From the NCBI GenBank assembly GCA_038380795.1, contig CM076269.1, forward strand, positions 3,782,001-3,846,000: 64,000 nucleotides of DNA, written 5' to 3'. The position numbers were made by a program, and so were the translations under genes. Below are positions 1 to 10,194 of the stretch, piece by piece. The stretch is from Pyrocephalus nanus. Taxonomy: Eukaryota > Chordata > Aves > Passeriformes > Tyrannidae. Below the pieces are notes generated by a model. That model did not search any database. It saw only the letters and a list, made by a program, of their open reading frames with translations, and had not been told where the DNA came from. The number at the start of each line of letters is the position of its first letter. Positions within the stretch are counted from its first letter, which is position 1.

Positions 1-1073
1 AGGAGCAGGGACAGGCAGGCCTGGCTCGTTCCAGAGGGCAGGTCGGTGCTTGTCCATCCCTGTGTGTTTGCTGGCTGGGCCAGTGGCTCTGCAGGCTTTG
101 GAGACAGGGGGTGGCTGCAGGGCTGGGCTGGGCATGGCAGGGACCTGACCAGAGTCACCGTGCTGGTGCAGTGCTGGCCTCCTCTGCCACTGCCTGTGCT
201 GCCCTGTGCAGAGCGGGCTCGGGCTCGTGCTGTGCCGTGAGGACCCCTGGGCCTTGGCACCTTGTGTCCCCAGGCATGGGGCACCTGGTGCTTCTGGGAC
301 ATCCCCCCCCACAGAGCCCAGCTTTGGGTGCTGACCCTGCCGTGGTCGTGGCCAGAGCTGTGCAGTGCCAGGCTCAGTCTCACCGCAGTGTTAGTGACGT
401 GCCCAGGGTTCCATCTTGTTTGGTGTGAATGGTCCCGGCTTTCCTAGGCCGGGTTCAGCCCTGAAACCTCTGAAGGGGAGGCTCCCCGGAGCTCACCAGC
501 CACACTCAGATGTATCAGTGCCCAGATAAGAGGTGGGTTTTTTTTGAGGAGCTGCGGTTCTCTGACAGCCTCCTGCTCTGCTCCTGGGCCATGTCACGGC
601 CGGTCTGGACGGCAGAGGAGGGTTTCCAGGCTGTGCCCTGTCCCATGCAGAGCGTCCCTTGCACAGCTGGCCATAGGACAGAGCTGTTCTGCCTCTCTCT
701 CAAGGCCCTGCTCCTTAGGACTTTGGTGCCTGCCAGCTTGCTTGGTCAGGGCTCCTGAGGCCACTGAGTTGTTGCAGAGCGCAGCCCCTTTCTCCTGACC
801 ATCCCAAAGCCCTGTCCATGTCAGGGAGGTGACATCCCCTGTGAGGGTGCCATCCCAGCCCCGTGTCACTGCTGGATATTAGCTCTGCCCCTCCTGTCAT
901 GCAAGGACCTGGCTCTGCCTTCAGCCAGGCAATGTGGTCCACTGGGCACTGCCCAGAATGCTGCTGGAGCCCTGGAGTTGGCTCTGGGACAGGTGGGTGT
1001 GTTTGCACGACCCAGGAACTCCCACCTGCTGACCCTGGGGTTTTTTTCATTTCCTGTCTCCCTCCTGGCGCAG
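1..1073 (+). other. DMAP1: Last intron of DMAP1 (partial)
   Basis: This stretch lies directly upstream of the DMAP1 terminal exon. It is GC-rich and contains none of the DMAP1 C-terminal coding sequence I would expect, such as the acidic stretch before the basic tail, so I read it as intron with the preceding exon left of the window. Its 3' end has a good acceptor: a CTGAC branch-point candidate near 1028, a T-rich then CT-rich tract at about 1041-1067, and CAG at 1071-1073. I see no repeats or RNA genes in it. Confidence 0.6.
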
Positions 1074-1133
1074 AGAAAGTGAAGGGAGTTTGCCTCCAGC
1101 TCCTCCTCTGTCAAGAAGGTGAAGAAGCCATGA
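1074..1133 (+). CDS. DMAP1: DMAP1 terminal coding exon with an in-frame early stop
   Basis: DMAP1 is a nuclear SANT-domain protein of the TIP60/NuA4 and SRCAP chromatin complexes and binds DNMT1. The exon follows a strong acceptor (CAG at 1071-1073). Read from 1074 it gives R-K-stop-R-E-F-A, five serines, V-K-K-V-K-K-P and a normal stop at 1131-1133. The mammalian C-terminus, from memory, is R-K-R-R-E-S-A, five serines, V-K-K-A-K-K-P, so the register matches throughout. The third codon is TGA (1080-1082) where an arginine is expected. Translation would end 17 residues early and lose the serine-rich, lysine-rich tail. The three differences from the mammalian tail (R to stop, S to F, A to V) can each be explained by one C-to-T change. 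The preceding exon is not in the window, so the incoming phase is inferred from homology. The other frames show no resemblance to DMAP1. Confidence 0.72.
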
Positions 1134-2020
1134 GCCCCCTGTGCAGGGTGAGGAGGAAGTGTGGAGCTGTGTGCAGGGGCAGTGCTGGCTGTCCCAAAAC
1201 CCTGGGGCCTTGCTGGGACTAACACTGCAGTGCTCCAGAGGAAAATGGGCTCAGCACCATGTCCCCAACTCCATCTGACCTCCAGAGTGGTGTGACCTCT
1301 GGGCACCTGCAGCAGGTACTGGAGGGTGGCCACAGGGCTGTGCAGGGCTTTGCCCAAGGGCACCCACAGCTGCCCCGTGGCTGCTGGTACAGGCTGTGGT
1401 TTGCTCTGGGGGACTTTTTATGTGCTCTGTAAATACAGAGCCCATCACTTGTACTAGAGCAGAGCTGCCTTTGGGGCTGCCAGGTGCTGCTCCAGGCTGC
1501 TGCTGCGCTGCCCACACCGTGCTGGGGAGCTCCCTCCTGCATCCCACGTGCCCAGCCCTTGTGCAGCTGCTCACCTCCGGCAATTGTTGTGTGCCTGACA
1601 CCTACACCTTGCTTGGGTGTGGGGATGCCCCTGCTGGAAACACTCCTGCTGTCCCCCCACTGTCAGGACAGTTCCTCCTCCTGCTGCCCTGCCCAAGGGT
1701 TCAGTCTGTGGGGAGAGGGGCCCCTGGTCACTGCGCCTCATGTTTTGCCGGGCTTTGGAGGGGCTGAGGCATCGCGGTGGGAGCCCTGGCACGGGCAGCC
1801 CTGGCTGCGTGCCCTGCTCTGCACTGCTGCCCACCCCGTGTCCCCTCCACCTACCTGCTTTTCAAGTGTGACTGGCCATCGATCCACCGTGACAATGTCC
1901 TTTGAGTCACATTCTTGCCTGCAGGAGTAAAGGGCAAGGGCCAAGTTCTTAGTTTTCATAAAAAACTAATTAGACGACTCCATCGAAAATGGGTCAATAA
2001 AGCTGATCAGGGGCTGCAGG
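1134..2020 (+). other. DMAP1: DMAP1 3' untranslated region
   Basis: The sequence from the normal DMAP1 stop to just past an AATAAA signal at 1996-2001 is taken as the 3'UTR, about 890 nt. Most of it is GC-rich. The last 120 bases turn AT-rich, with an A-rich stretch and TAATTAG at about 1960-1972, which is usual just before a cleavage site. The 3' end is approximate, placed 10-30 nt past the signal. If the early stop at 1080-1082 is real, the UTR starts about 50 nt earlier. Confidence 0.55.
1996..2001 (+). promoter_or_regulatory. DMAP1: Polyadenylation signal AATAAA for DMAP1
   Basis: This is the first canonical AATAAA on the + strand after the DMAP1 stop, set in a local AT-rich stretch. Cleavage would fall near 2011-2030. 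It is the best candidate for the DMAP1 transcript end. Confidence 0.6.
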
Positions 2021-2658
2021 GGGAGCCAGTAAAGCCCCCGTGACCTTTGCATGGAACAAGTGGCTGCCCCTTCCCTCTGGGAGCTGCCCACTTGGTGCCA
2101 GCTGTGGCCTGTCACCCAGTGGCACCCTGGTGCCGGGCAGGTCTCTCGGGCACCTGGAAACAGGGGCTGTTCCTGCCCAGCTGGGTATGGCTCCTGCATT
2201 CCCTGGTGCTGCGCTTGTGCTGGCTCTGCTGGCTGGGCCAGAGCAGGTGCCCCAGCGCCCAGGGCAGAGCCACGCTGGCTCCAGCCTGTAGCTGACGTGC
2301 TCCGAGTGCAGCAGTGGCTGTGGGGGAATGGTTTGCCAGGCTGCAGGGTGACGGCACAGATGCCAGGGGGACGTGGTAGTGGCTGTCACACCCGTAGGTG
2401 TAGCCCAGGTGTGACAGGCCACAGGCAAAACCAAGGTGGTGGTGGGGCCACTGCCCACCCACAGTGCCCATTGCTGGAGAGCAGGGCAGTGTTCTCAGCA
2501 CAAGGGAACCTCGACTGCCCTTTCATACTCAAAATCCTTGCCTTTCCAGGGAGCATGGATGTGCCATGTGCCAGGGAGCACCCTGCTCCCACCTGCCCGG
2601 GGCGGCACACCCCTGCCTCTGCCCCCCATACAAACTCACACATGCATGGGCACAGCCC
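2021..2658. other. Intergenic gap between the convergent DMAP1 and ERI3 ends
   Basis: About 640 bp of GC-rich sequence separates the two convergent polyadenylation sites. I see no coding exon, repeat or RNA gene. The T/G-rich stretch on the - strand at about 2625-2650 would serve as the downstream element of the ERI3 polyadenylation site. Confidence 0.5.
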
Positions 2659-2678
2659 GGGCTCCTTTACCCCCAAAC

Positions 2679-2684
2679 TTTATT
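2679..2684 (-). promoter_or_regulatory. ERI3: Distal polyadenylation signal AATAAA for ERI3
   Basis: The + strand reads TTTATT, so the ERI3 transcript reads AATAAA. A G/T-rich downstream element follows on the - strand at about 2625-2650. It is the only canonical signal I found on the - strand between the ERI3 stop and the DMAP1 end. Confidence 0.65.
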
Positions 2685-3284
2685 CATGTGGCACATTTAC
2701 AGCAAGGATTGGAATAACTAGACAATGAAAATGCTGGGGTTGCATTATCGGTTGGTTTAACTGGAACACCACACACCATGCAGTCATGTACCGCCAAGTT
2801 CAGTGCCTGTATTGCCCTTCTGGCTGCCGTCACCGGCTTCGCTCCAGGCCATGCACGCACGGGCCCGGGGCTGCAGCCTCCCTGCAGGTCAGCGCCCGGA
2901 CGAGGGCTCCATTCAGCAGGGCCCCGGGGCTGGGTGACTCCGAGGGGACGCGCACCCTCAGCCCGCCCCGTGGCCGCCCCCCAACCGCCCTGGCCGGCCG
3001 GGAGCCCACCCGGCCGGAGGGGATGTGCTCGGCAACTCTCTCAGGCAACAAGCCAGCTGCTGCTGAGCGTCCGCGGGGACCTGTGAGGGGCACAGCACAT
3101 GGGGGGCGAGGGGGGGGCCGAGCCTCGGCTCGGGAACCGAGGGAGGTCGGGGGGGATCTGCAGCTCCCCCGCCCGGGTACCCGCGGGCCGGGGCCAGCGC
3201 TCGCGGGCACGTCCACCGCCCGCAACGGACGCGGGGCTGGGTGGGCCCGTCCCGGGTGGGCCCGTCCCCGGTGGAGCTGGAACT

Positions 3285-3306
3285 GAGGGGCGGGGACGGG
3301 GCAGGG
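3285..3306 (+). other. G-quadruplex-type motif
   Basis: Four G runs of 3-4 bases (3287-3290, 3292-3295, 3298-3301, 3304-3306) are separated by loops of 1-2 bases, the tightest quadruplex pattern in the window. It lies on the + strand, so the ERI3 mRNA would carry the C-rich complement. Confidence 0.6.
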
Positions 3307-3396
3307 CCGGGCATCCCACCCAGCCCCGCAAGAGGCACGAGCAGACGGAGCGGGGACCGGACGGGGGCTCCATGCGGACACTGTCACCTCCCTCCT

Positions 3397-3418
3397 GCCG
3401 CCCGCCCGCCCGCCCGCC
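3397..3418. repeat. Short CCCG tandem run
   Basis: About five copies of a C/G tetranucleotide (CCCG) lie inside the CpG-rich segment. It is a simple low-complexity repeat with no further structure. Confidence 0.75.
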
Positions 3419-3598
3419 GGGCCCCCGCCCCACTGAAGGGAGCCCTCTGGGGCCCCGCAGCCCGCGGTGGGGCTGCCAGGGGCTCTGCAGCGGAGAATAC
3501 AGGCACTTCACCTTGAACATAAAGAGACGGATCGCGTTTGTCACATACAGGAGTCAGAGAGGGGTTAGTGTTGACTCAAAAAGGGGAAAAGGCGCTCA

Positions 3599-3636
3599 GG
3601 GGAGAGGCGGGGGGGGGCTGGCGGAGAGGGCGAGGG
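3599..3636 (+). other. Second G-quadruplex-type motif
   Basis: G runs of 3 or more, including an 8-G run near 3609-3617, recur within about 38 bases on the + strand, opposite the inferred ERI3 3'UTR. Confidence 0.45.
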
Positions 3637-4074
3637 GCCGTCTCGACACGCTGAGCCTCCGTGAGCGCTGCCCGAGTGCAGGCACACACCGGCCTTGCTG
3701 CAGCAGCCATCGAGGCCTGAAAACATAAAACCAGAGAAGAGAAAGAAGAAGGAAAGGTGGGTACGGCCCATGCCGGGGTGGAGATGGGGGATGCTCTGGC
3801 TACGGGGCGGGAGAGGGAGGACGGGGTGGGATATGGAGGGAGGGACGGAAATCAGGAGCCAAAGAAAAAGAACAAACTACGAGTCTAAAATGTGGTGCAA
3901 GCGCCCTACGCGGCTGTCCGCTAGCATGGCATAATGTCCGGAGCAGCCCAGAGAGGGAGTCACATCAGGTCTACACAGATTTGCCTTCCCATATATACAA
4001 CCTCTACTGGAGTTAACAGCTGAAATTGAGATTTTTTTTGTGTCGGTTCCTCTGGCCTCGGTTGCCGTTTTTTT

Positions 4075-4080
4075 TTTAAT
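4075..4080 (-). promoter_or_regulatory. ERI3: Possible proximal polyadenylation signal ATTAAA for ERI3
   Basis: The common variant ATTAAA lies on the - strand about 70 nt after the ERI3 stop, at the edge of an A tract in the transcript sense. It could give a short-UTR isoform that skips the CpG-rich, quadruplex-prone segment. The A tract could also cause internal oligo-dT priming in cDNA data. Confidence 0.3.
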
Positions 4081-4149
4081 GCTGGAGCCCGTCCTCCCCG
4101 CCTCGCCGGCGCCGGGCGCATGCAGCCCTTGCCTGGCTTGCCTTGGGGA

Positions 4150-4232
4150 TCAAAAGGGTTTGGAGGTCTGCTTGAAGATGAAGCCTCTATGGGCCAGTGT
4201 CTTCATGATGTTGGCGATGTTCTTACAGTCAT
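4150..4232 (-). CDS. ERI3: ERI3 terminal coding exon (C-terminal 26 residues)
   Basis: ERI3 is an ERI1-family DEDDh 3'-5' exonuclease. On the - strand the exon starts at 4232 after a clean acceptor (CTCTGCAG). Its first two bases complete a GAT codon begun by the G at 38707, then come D-C-K-N-I-A-N-I-M-K-T-L and the tail ...F-K-Q-T-S-K-P-F, with TGA at 4150-4152. This matches the vertebrate ERI3 C-terminus nearly residue for residue. Histidine replaces the human tyrosine in the T-L-A-Y-R segment. The fully encoded aspartate (GAC, 4228-4230) stands at H+5 of the Exo III motif (H-x4-D), so it should be the last metal-binding residue of the active site. Phase and length (83 nt, phase 1 in) fit the penultimate exon exactly, with no frameshift or internal stop. 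Confidence 0.95.
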
Positions 4233-4659
4233 CTGCAGAGAAAGAACACAGATACTGGGTTAGAGACACAATCCAAGCAGGAGCTGTTGGATTGATCCCT
4301 GAATCCCACACTGAGGCTGTCCCCACCAGTCCAGGCACTCTCTCCCAAGGACCTTGCAGTGATACGGGGTGATTGCAGAGTCTCCAGCTCACCAGCACTG
4401 GACACCTACATCCCAGCAGGACCCAGAGCTACTCTGAGATGGATCCATGTCCAGGACCTGGAGGTCAGGGTCATCCCTGTTCCCACCAGAGCCAGCCCTT
4501 GGAGCTGTCCCATGCCCACTGACCACAGGGTGACGAGTGGCAGGTGGTTCGGACAAGCAAGCCACAGGCACTCCCAGTGTCAGGCCATGGCAAAGCAGCA
4601 AGCAGGGAAGGGGGAAGGCCTGGACGGTGTTATTTACCTGGGACTAAACTCAAGCACCG

Positions 4660-5305
4660 TTTGCTAAAATAGAAGCCGGGCTTAAATTGATTCCTAGTGT
4701 CTATATTTCATGTTGAAAATTGGCTTGTAAATCCATGTTTTGATCTATGAGGGCCGTCTCCTTAAGAAAAAGCAAGAGTAAATGTGTAATTTCTCCCTTG
4801 ACAGCACACGGCGCAGAGGCGATCCTTCTTCCCGCTCCCCTCCGTTTCGGGACAGCTCCACTCGTTCCGATTACCACTCTTTCTTCCTCGCCCCACGCCT
4901 TGATGTCTCCATTTCATTACCGCCCGCCCATTTATCAAGCTGTTACCGTAAGGGTGACTTTGCCCACTTGCGTGTGGCAGCGGGGCCCGGCTGACACAGG
5001 GAGAGGGTGCCCCAGCAGGGGGGGGGCACAGGCAAGGCCCCCCTCTCCCCGCCACTGCTGGATGGATGTTGTGGTGGAGGAAAGGCTGCATCATTACTGA
5101 TGTGTAAATGATAAAGAAGCCTCCACATCCATCTCCCAACTGTAAATCCAGGGAGTGCTTTATAATCAAGCTACAGCAATAATAATGTGAAATTAGGTCT
5201 CTCTATCAACGGGAGGAGGCCTTTTAATCACGGCTTAAAGGGTGCAAACGCTGTTTATCATAATTGAACTGTATCCGGGCTAATTGTGGCCATATTTCAC
5301 TGTCT
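4660..5305. other. AT-rich conserved-looking block, near ERI3 3' end
   Basis: Two AT-rich parts (about 4660-4800 and 5085-5305) flank a mixed middle that includes a TTTATCAAGC motif near 4931. The right part carries AATAATGTGAAATTAG near 5180-5196 and two AATTG cores at 5260-5285. High word complexity without repeat structure in an otherwise GC-rich intron suggests constraint. Enhancer function is inferred. Confidence 0.4.
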
Positions 5306-6519
5306 AGGAGACAGCAGGCTGCCTGCTGACAGTGCCGCGTGCCGGATTGAGGGCCCCCCGCAGCCGGGCAGCTCTGCCCTGCTGCCAGGAGCCTGCCAGC
5401 AGGGACAGGGCTGCCCGGCCTCCTGGACACTCCCCGATGCACCAGCAGTGCTGCCCAGCCCCGCTGCATCCAGTGACCCACTGGCAAAGCCATCGCCTGT
5501 CCCCCAGTGCTGCTCAGGGGCTTCCCCCATGCACAGCTCCCTGAGAGGCTGCCTGGAGCTGCCGGAGACCATCCTGGCTGATGGTTGGCAGTGGAAGAGG
5601 AAATGTCCCCATCAGAGCCACGTGCCTCCCAATTGTCCCCTCACCCCTCTCATGGCATGCTATTCCCTTGCTGGTGTGCCAGGCAGGGGACAGGAGCTGC
5701 ACATGAGAACAGCCTGACGAAGGAGGGGTGTCCCCAGCCCGCTGGCTGGCACAGGGGCAGAGATGAGCCTGTCTCTCTGTGCCTTTGTCCTCCCCGCTGC
5801 CCAAGGTGGCTCCTATGGCTGCAGAAGGGCCCTGGAGGTGACAGGTGTCCTGCCTGGCCAAGCCACAGTGCCAGGTCCCACTGCTGGCACTTGTTCCCAC
5901 ACAAGGGAGCCCCTCACTGTCCTCAGAACCGCCTGCTCCATCCATCTTGTCCCCCCAGAAAGCTGAACCCCTTGGAGCCAGCTGCCAGTGGGACCTAACT
6001 GGGTAACAGTGGCTCAAAAGCAGGGGAAACTGAGGCAGGGGGAGTACAACTGTCCCACCCAGCCTGGTAGCCCCCAAAACGTAACAGAAAAGCAAATCCT
6101 GTGAGCTATGGCAGGTGGGTGGCAAGGGAGCAGTTTGGATGTGAGAGCACATGCCCAGACATCCCACTGCCCAACCTCCCTGCCTGCAGCATCGCCCCGA
6201 GCTGGACTGGGCTGCTGGGGCTTGACTATTGCTCCGTATTGCTGGAGGGGAAACTCCCCAGAGACCTGGGGAGCTGCCAGACTGGCAGTGAGACCCCCAT
6301 GGCACCTCCCGGGACTCCCAAGCTGGTCCCTTGGGAGACCTTCTGGGACTGCTGGCCGCTTCCTGAACCCCATCAGCTGCCTCCCCGAAGCCCCAGTGTG
6401 CTCTGGTGCTGGGTGCCAGTGGCACCTTGTTGGGTCAGTGCCAGCCACAGGGCTGTGCCAGCAGCACCGTCCTCACCTCCCAAAACATGGCATGGCCCCT
6501 GGCAGTGGGTGAGCCAAGC

Positions 6520-6945
6520 TTGTCGTAAGTCATTTAGTGAGACTCCTTCCAAATCAGTGCTAAGGTAAACACTCTTATTATAATTATCCATGTAAAAAAA
6601 AATCAACAACAGCAGAACAACTTTCTAATATGCAATTACAGCCATCTATTGATTTTACAATGTAATCCGCTCCGATTGATTTAATAACACAATTATAGGC
6701 TGGCTCTCGGGATATTAGAGTGGGAGATTTTCATAAACTCCAAAGCAAAAAACTAAGCGGCTTTTAAAACAACACAGTCAGATGGCTGTTTGGGGAATTA
6801 TTAGCAATATGAAATCCTCTAAATCTGGCCGTCGTTACCTTGTGAAAGGAATTTCTATTACAAAAATGGCAATTGACAGCCTAAGAGAGCACAAACGGGA
6901 TTGCTCTGCTGCTTTTCAGTGCTTAATCCATCGCAAAGGTGACCA
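6520..6945. other. AT-rich conserved-looking block
   Basis: This block of about 425 bp contains TAATTA (6581-6586), GATTGATTTAATAAC near 6675, and GGAATTATTAGC near 6795. Its edges are sharp against GC-rich flanks. I read it as a candidate distal regulatory element of the homeodomain-motif type. Confidence 0.5.
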
Positions 6946-7334
6946 CGGGGTGGGGGGATGAGTGGGGTCCGAGGCAGGTGGGAGGGCACAGGTAGCCCTG
7001 CCCACCCTGTGGCCCCCCACCCAGCCCAGCTCTCCCCAGGGGACATGTGGCTGTGGCAGCGCTGCCCCAGCACCCAGACCGGCACCCACCAGCCCTGTCC
7101 TAACGGGATCACCCTGCCTGGGGCTGCAGAGGCTGGCAGGGTGCAGAACCCCCTCCTGATGCCCATCCTGGCACACCTCAGCCCCAGACACCTCCAGGGG
7201 TCCCAGGGGTGCCCCGCTGTGTCCCAGGCCCGAGCAGGGGGCTGGGGTGAGGGTGGTCCCACACTGCCGGCCGGCGCAGCTCTGCGGGTGCCGCACAGGC
7301 TCGCGGTGCACGCGCGCCCCCGCTCTCCTCCCAC

Positions 7335-7680
7335 TCGCTCCCTCAATGTATTCCCGACTTTATGGGCACATTTTTCTTGTCAAGCTGACAGGGTTGCTAA
7401 GTGGATTTCTCCCTGATATGCGGACGGATTATCACATTACTCCAATGTCCTACACAAACATATTACTTTATATTCAATAGCCCTAATGAATATAAACTGC
7501 TTTTTCTTTTTTTGGGGTGGGGGGTAATCTATAGATTTTTAATGAGGGCACTATTAACTCCCTCCTCTTTAAAACAGACTTAGGTGCAGCCTCTGAGTAG
7601 AAAATCAATGGTGTTATTGTAGGAATATTGTATATTGATATTGTAATAATAAGATGCAATTGATTTAGGGGTGTTGTGTG
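7335..7680. other. AT-rich conserved-looking block next to a small CpG cluster
   Basis: The block follows a CpG cluster (about 7262-7325) directly. It carries TTATCACATTACTCC near 7428, a G-rich interruption at 7514-7526, and TGATATTGTAATAATAAG at 7636-7653. It has no coding potential. Confidence 0.45.
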
Positions 7681-8634
7681 GTGTGTGTGAAAGGGGTCAG
7701 CACGGGGTTATCCTGCCTCCTGTAAACGCAGTGGTGGCTCTGCCCTGCCTCCCTGCCCCTCACCTTGCTGTGCTGCTTCCAAGCACTGTCCCATGTCCCA
7801 GGATGGCCGGGGCTGAGTTTGCCCTGAGGTGCTGGGCCCTGGCTGCCTCTGGGACCCTCCTTTGTCCCAGCTGCCAGCATAGAGTGGGGTGACACGACAC
7901 TCCAGCCTCTCCTTGTCCTGGCTGGCTTCGCCCACCAGGTTTTAAACCTCTGCAACATCACACCGCCTCGAAACCCATGTCCTGACCCTCTCCACAGCTT
8001 TTCAAGCTCTTACTGCAGTGACAGACAAGGACAAAGGTGTGTGCATGTGGATGGGGCAGTGGGATGCTCTCTTAGGGCTGAAGTTTGCCACCGTTCAGCA
8101 TCGCTGGCTGCCCTTGTCCTTGGGGGGGGGGCAGACATTCCCATCCCAATCTTCTGCCGGGATGGAGCCAGAAAACCCTCAGCCACTTCATAGCAGCACT
8201 GCTGTGAACCCAGGATGAGCTCAAGGGTTCCTTCAGCAAGGGTCTGTGCTGAGGGACTGAACTGCCAGGAGCAGTGATGCCCACTCCAGGGAGAGCATCC
8301 TCTCCACTCCAGGCACTGGGAAGAAGGGCAGGGGCTGCCACCCCATGCATGGCACCCTGCCAGCATTTCTCCCACCTCTCCCACAGGACCAAACCACCCA
8401 GACACCTCCAGCACGGAGGCTCAGGGGGCCGAGCGCTGCCACAACCGCCGTGCGCTGGGCCGAGACGCTCACGGTGCAAGGAGTGAGCTTTTCCATCCCG
8501 GCAGCTGCCCTGGCGGGCTGTGGGGGACTGGGGGACTGCAGGGCCCCCCCCAAAATGGGCTCATTTGGTGGCAGCCCCACTGCACCTGTGCTGTGGCCGG
8601 GAAGACGGATCACCCCCGGCCCGAGCTGAGCAGG

Positions 8635-8775
8635 TCCATATTTAAACTGTCCCCATGCTTTATGGGCTGTACAAGAACTGATGCTCAGGCGCCGAGGGGC
8701 CATTTGTCAATGTTCTAATGGCAGATTACTGTTAATGAATAATATCACCGCTGCCTTTGTATAACAGCTCCCTGC
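8635..8775. other. Short AT-rich conserved-looking block
   Basis: Sequence of about 140 bp with GCAGATTACTGTTAATGAAT near 8721 and TTTGTCAATG near 8702. The flanks are GC-rich. It is a candidate regulatory element by composition and motif density only. Confidence 0.4.
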
Positions 8776-9164
8776 AAAGCGGAAACGGGGCTGCCAGGCC
8801 ACCGCCGCCCTTCGCCTCCCCGCTGCCGACCCCGGGTGACATCAGGTGGCCTTGTGACCACAGCCCAGCACTGCTGCTGCCGTCCCCAGCAATCACAAAA
8901 GGGAGTGCTGGGTGCCGTGTCCCCACAGCGGGCTGTGCTGCTCCCCATGAGCAGGAATGTCCCCAACAGGGGACAGCCATCAGAAGTGACACTGTCTTCC
9001 CAGCATGCGGAGCCGGGCTCTTGCAGCTCCTCACCCTGCCCATGCTGGAGCCAGGAGGGCGTTGTGTCTGATATAAACCCACCAGGATGCCAGCCATAGA
9101 GGTGGCAAGTGTCAGAGCCCAGAGCTCCCAGGGATCCACAGGGACACTGGGGATGATCCTGCCG

Positions 9165-9370
9165 AGCTGCTCCCAAATTAATGGCCTCATAATCCCGTGC
9201 GCGGGGCGAGGGGCTCTGCCTGCCCCGCACAGCCGGCAGGTATATTAGGTGGAGCTGACAGCGACGTGCAGAATATTAAGAATAACTTACCTCATTATCT
9301 GCAATTACGTTACTGCCACACACCTCATTTCTTCATGAAGAAAAGAAAATTAGTTTTATATTGACTTCAT
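9165..9370. other. AT-rich conserved-looking block
   Basis: It includes AAATTAATGGCC near 9175, GAATATTAAGAATAAC near 9272 and TGCAATTACGTTAC near 9300. It lies between GC-rich stretches that contain nothing recognisable. Confidence 0.45.
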
Positions 9371-10194
9371 CCCAGTGCCTCCCTGCCTGCCCCACCACAG
9401 AGTGCCCGCATGGGCTCTGAAAAGGGGCTGGACACAATTCATACTCACAGTCCATCAACTTGTTGCTCTCTGTGTCCCAGGGGGGATGGGATGCCTGTCC
9501 CACCCCTACACACCGGGGTCAATGAGACCTCCAAATCCACTGTATCCCAGCAGGGACACTGAAGCAGGGAGGGCCTGTCTCTGACAGTTCTCAGGCCTGT
9601 ATGGAGGTGACAAGTGCAGCAAAGGGGTGGTGAATCTGCTGCCCTGGGCACCTGCTTCCTCCCACCCGTGCTGGCCACTGTCACCCTGTGGGTGACAGGA
9701 TGTTTCCTCCTGTCCTCAGCACTGGGGGCCATTCTTCCCATTGTGCACCCTCCACGCTGGCCCCCTCCCAGGGCAGAACAGAGTGGCTGGGGACTCTACA
9801 CTGCACAACACCCATCTGCTGAGACACCTTCCAGCCCCACAGGCTGCTGGATGGCCTGGCACAGGCAATACTGTGTGTGGGAACCCTGAGATCTGTGGGG
9901 ATCCCTGTGGGAGGGAATGGGAAGCAGGGTCTGAGCTTTCTTAGAACACTCCAGACAGCTCCTGGGGCCTACGAGCCTGAAGGGCATCAACGATGCCGAG
10001 GCCAAGGGTGGCACAGCCTGCTCAGAGCCCCCAGCTTGTCCTGCAGCCCCTGCACTGTCCTGCACACCCAGCATCCTCCCAGGCTGGCTGCTGGGCATCC
10101 CTGAGCAAACAAAGCGAGCGCCGCCATCGCCTCGCTCCCGGCTGCGGCCACGGCCGCGCCCCGGCCGGGAGAGAAGGGGAGCGGCGGGCACGGC

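Larger units (their letters stand above)
2855..3470. other. CpG-rich segment inside the ERI3 3'UTR
   Basis: This stretch is far richer in CpG than its surroundings, with many CGG, CCG and GCG words, and looks like a CpG island. It lies inside the inferred ERI3 3'UTR rather than at a promoter, about 0.8-1.5 kb past the DMAP1 end. It could mark an unannotated promoter, an orphan island or simply GC-biased drift. No TATA box or convincing initiator was seen. Confidence 0.5.
2660..4149 (-). other. ERI3: ERI3 3' untranslated region
   Basis: On the - strand this runs from the ERI3 stop codon to just past AATAAA at 2679-2684, about 1.5 kb. The distal part (about 2690-2830) is moderate in GC and looks like ordinary UTR. 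The middle part (2855-3470) is strikingly CpG-rich, with a CCCG run at 3397-3418 and G-quadruplex-type motifs. The proximal part carries two T tracts on the + strand (4032-4039 and 4069-4077), which are A tracts in the transcript. ATTAAA on the - strand (4075-4080) could give a much shorter UTR of about 80-90 nt. Which site is used cannot be told from sequence. Confidence 0.6.

Noticed and set aside
863..1222. Open frame that runs through the DMAP1 terminal exon
   Set aside because: It reads the exon in a different frame from the one that matches DMAP1 and crosses the splice acceptor, so it is not the gene's frame.
2051..2728. 225-codon open frame across the DMAP1-ERI3 gap
   Set aside because: It starts in the intergenic gap and runs over the ERI3 polyadenylation signal; no homology, and sits in GC-rich sequence where long chance frames are common.
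6021..6037. GGGGAAACTGAGGCA, MIR-like word
   Set aside because: Only 15 bases match with nothing recognisable on either side; too short to call a repeat.
5514..6425. 303-codon open frame on the - strand
   Set aside because: No recognisable domain, proline/serine/glycine/tryptophan-rich composition typical of chance frames in GC-rich sequence, and overlapping open frames in several other phases.
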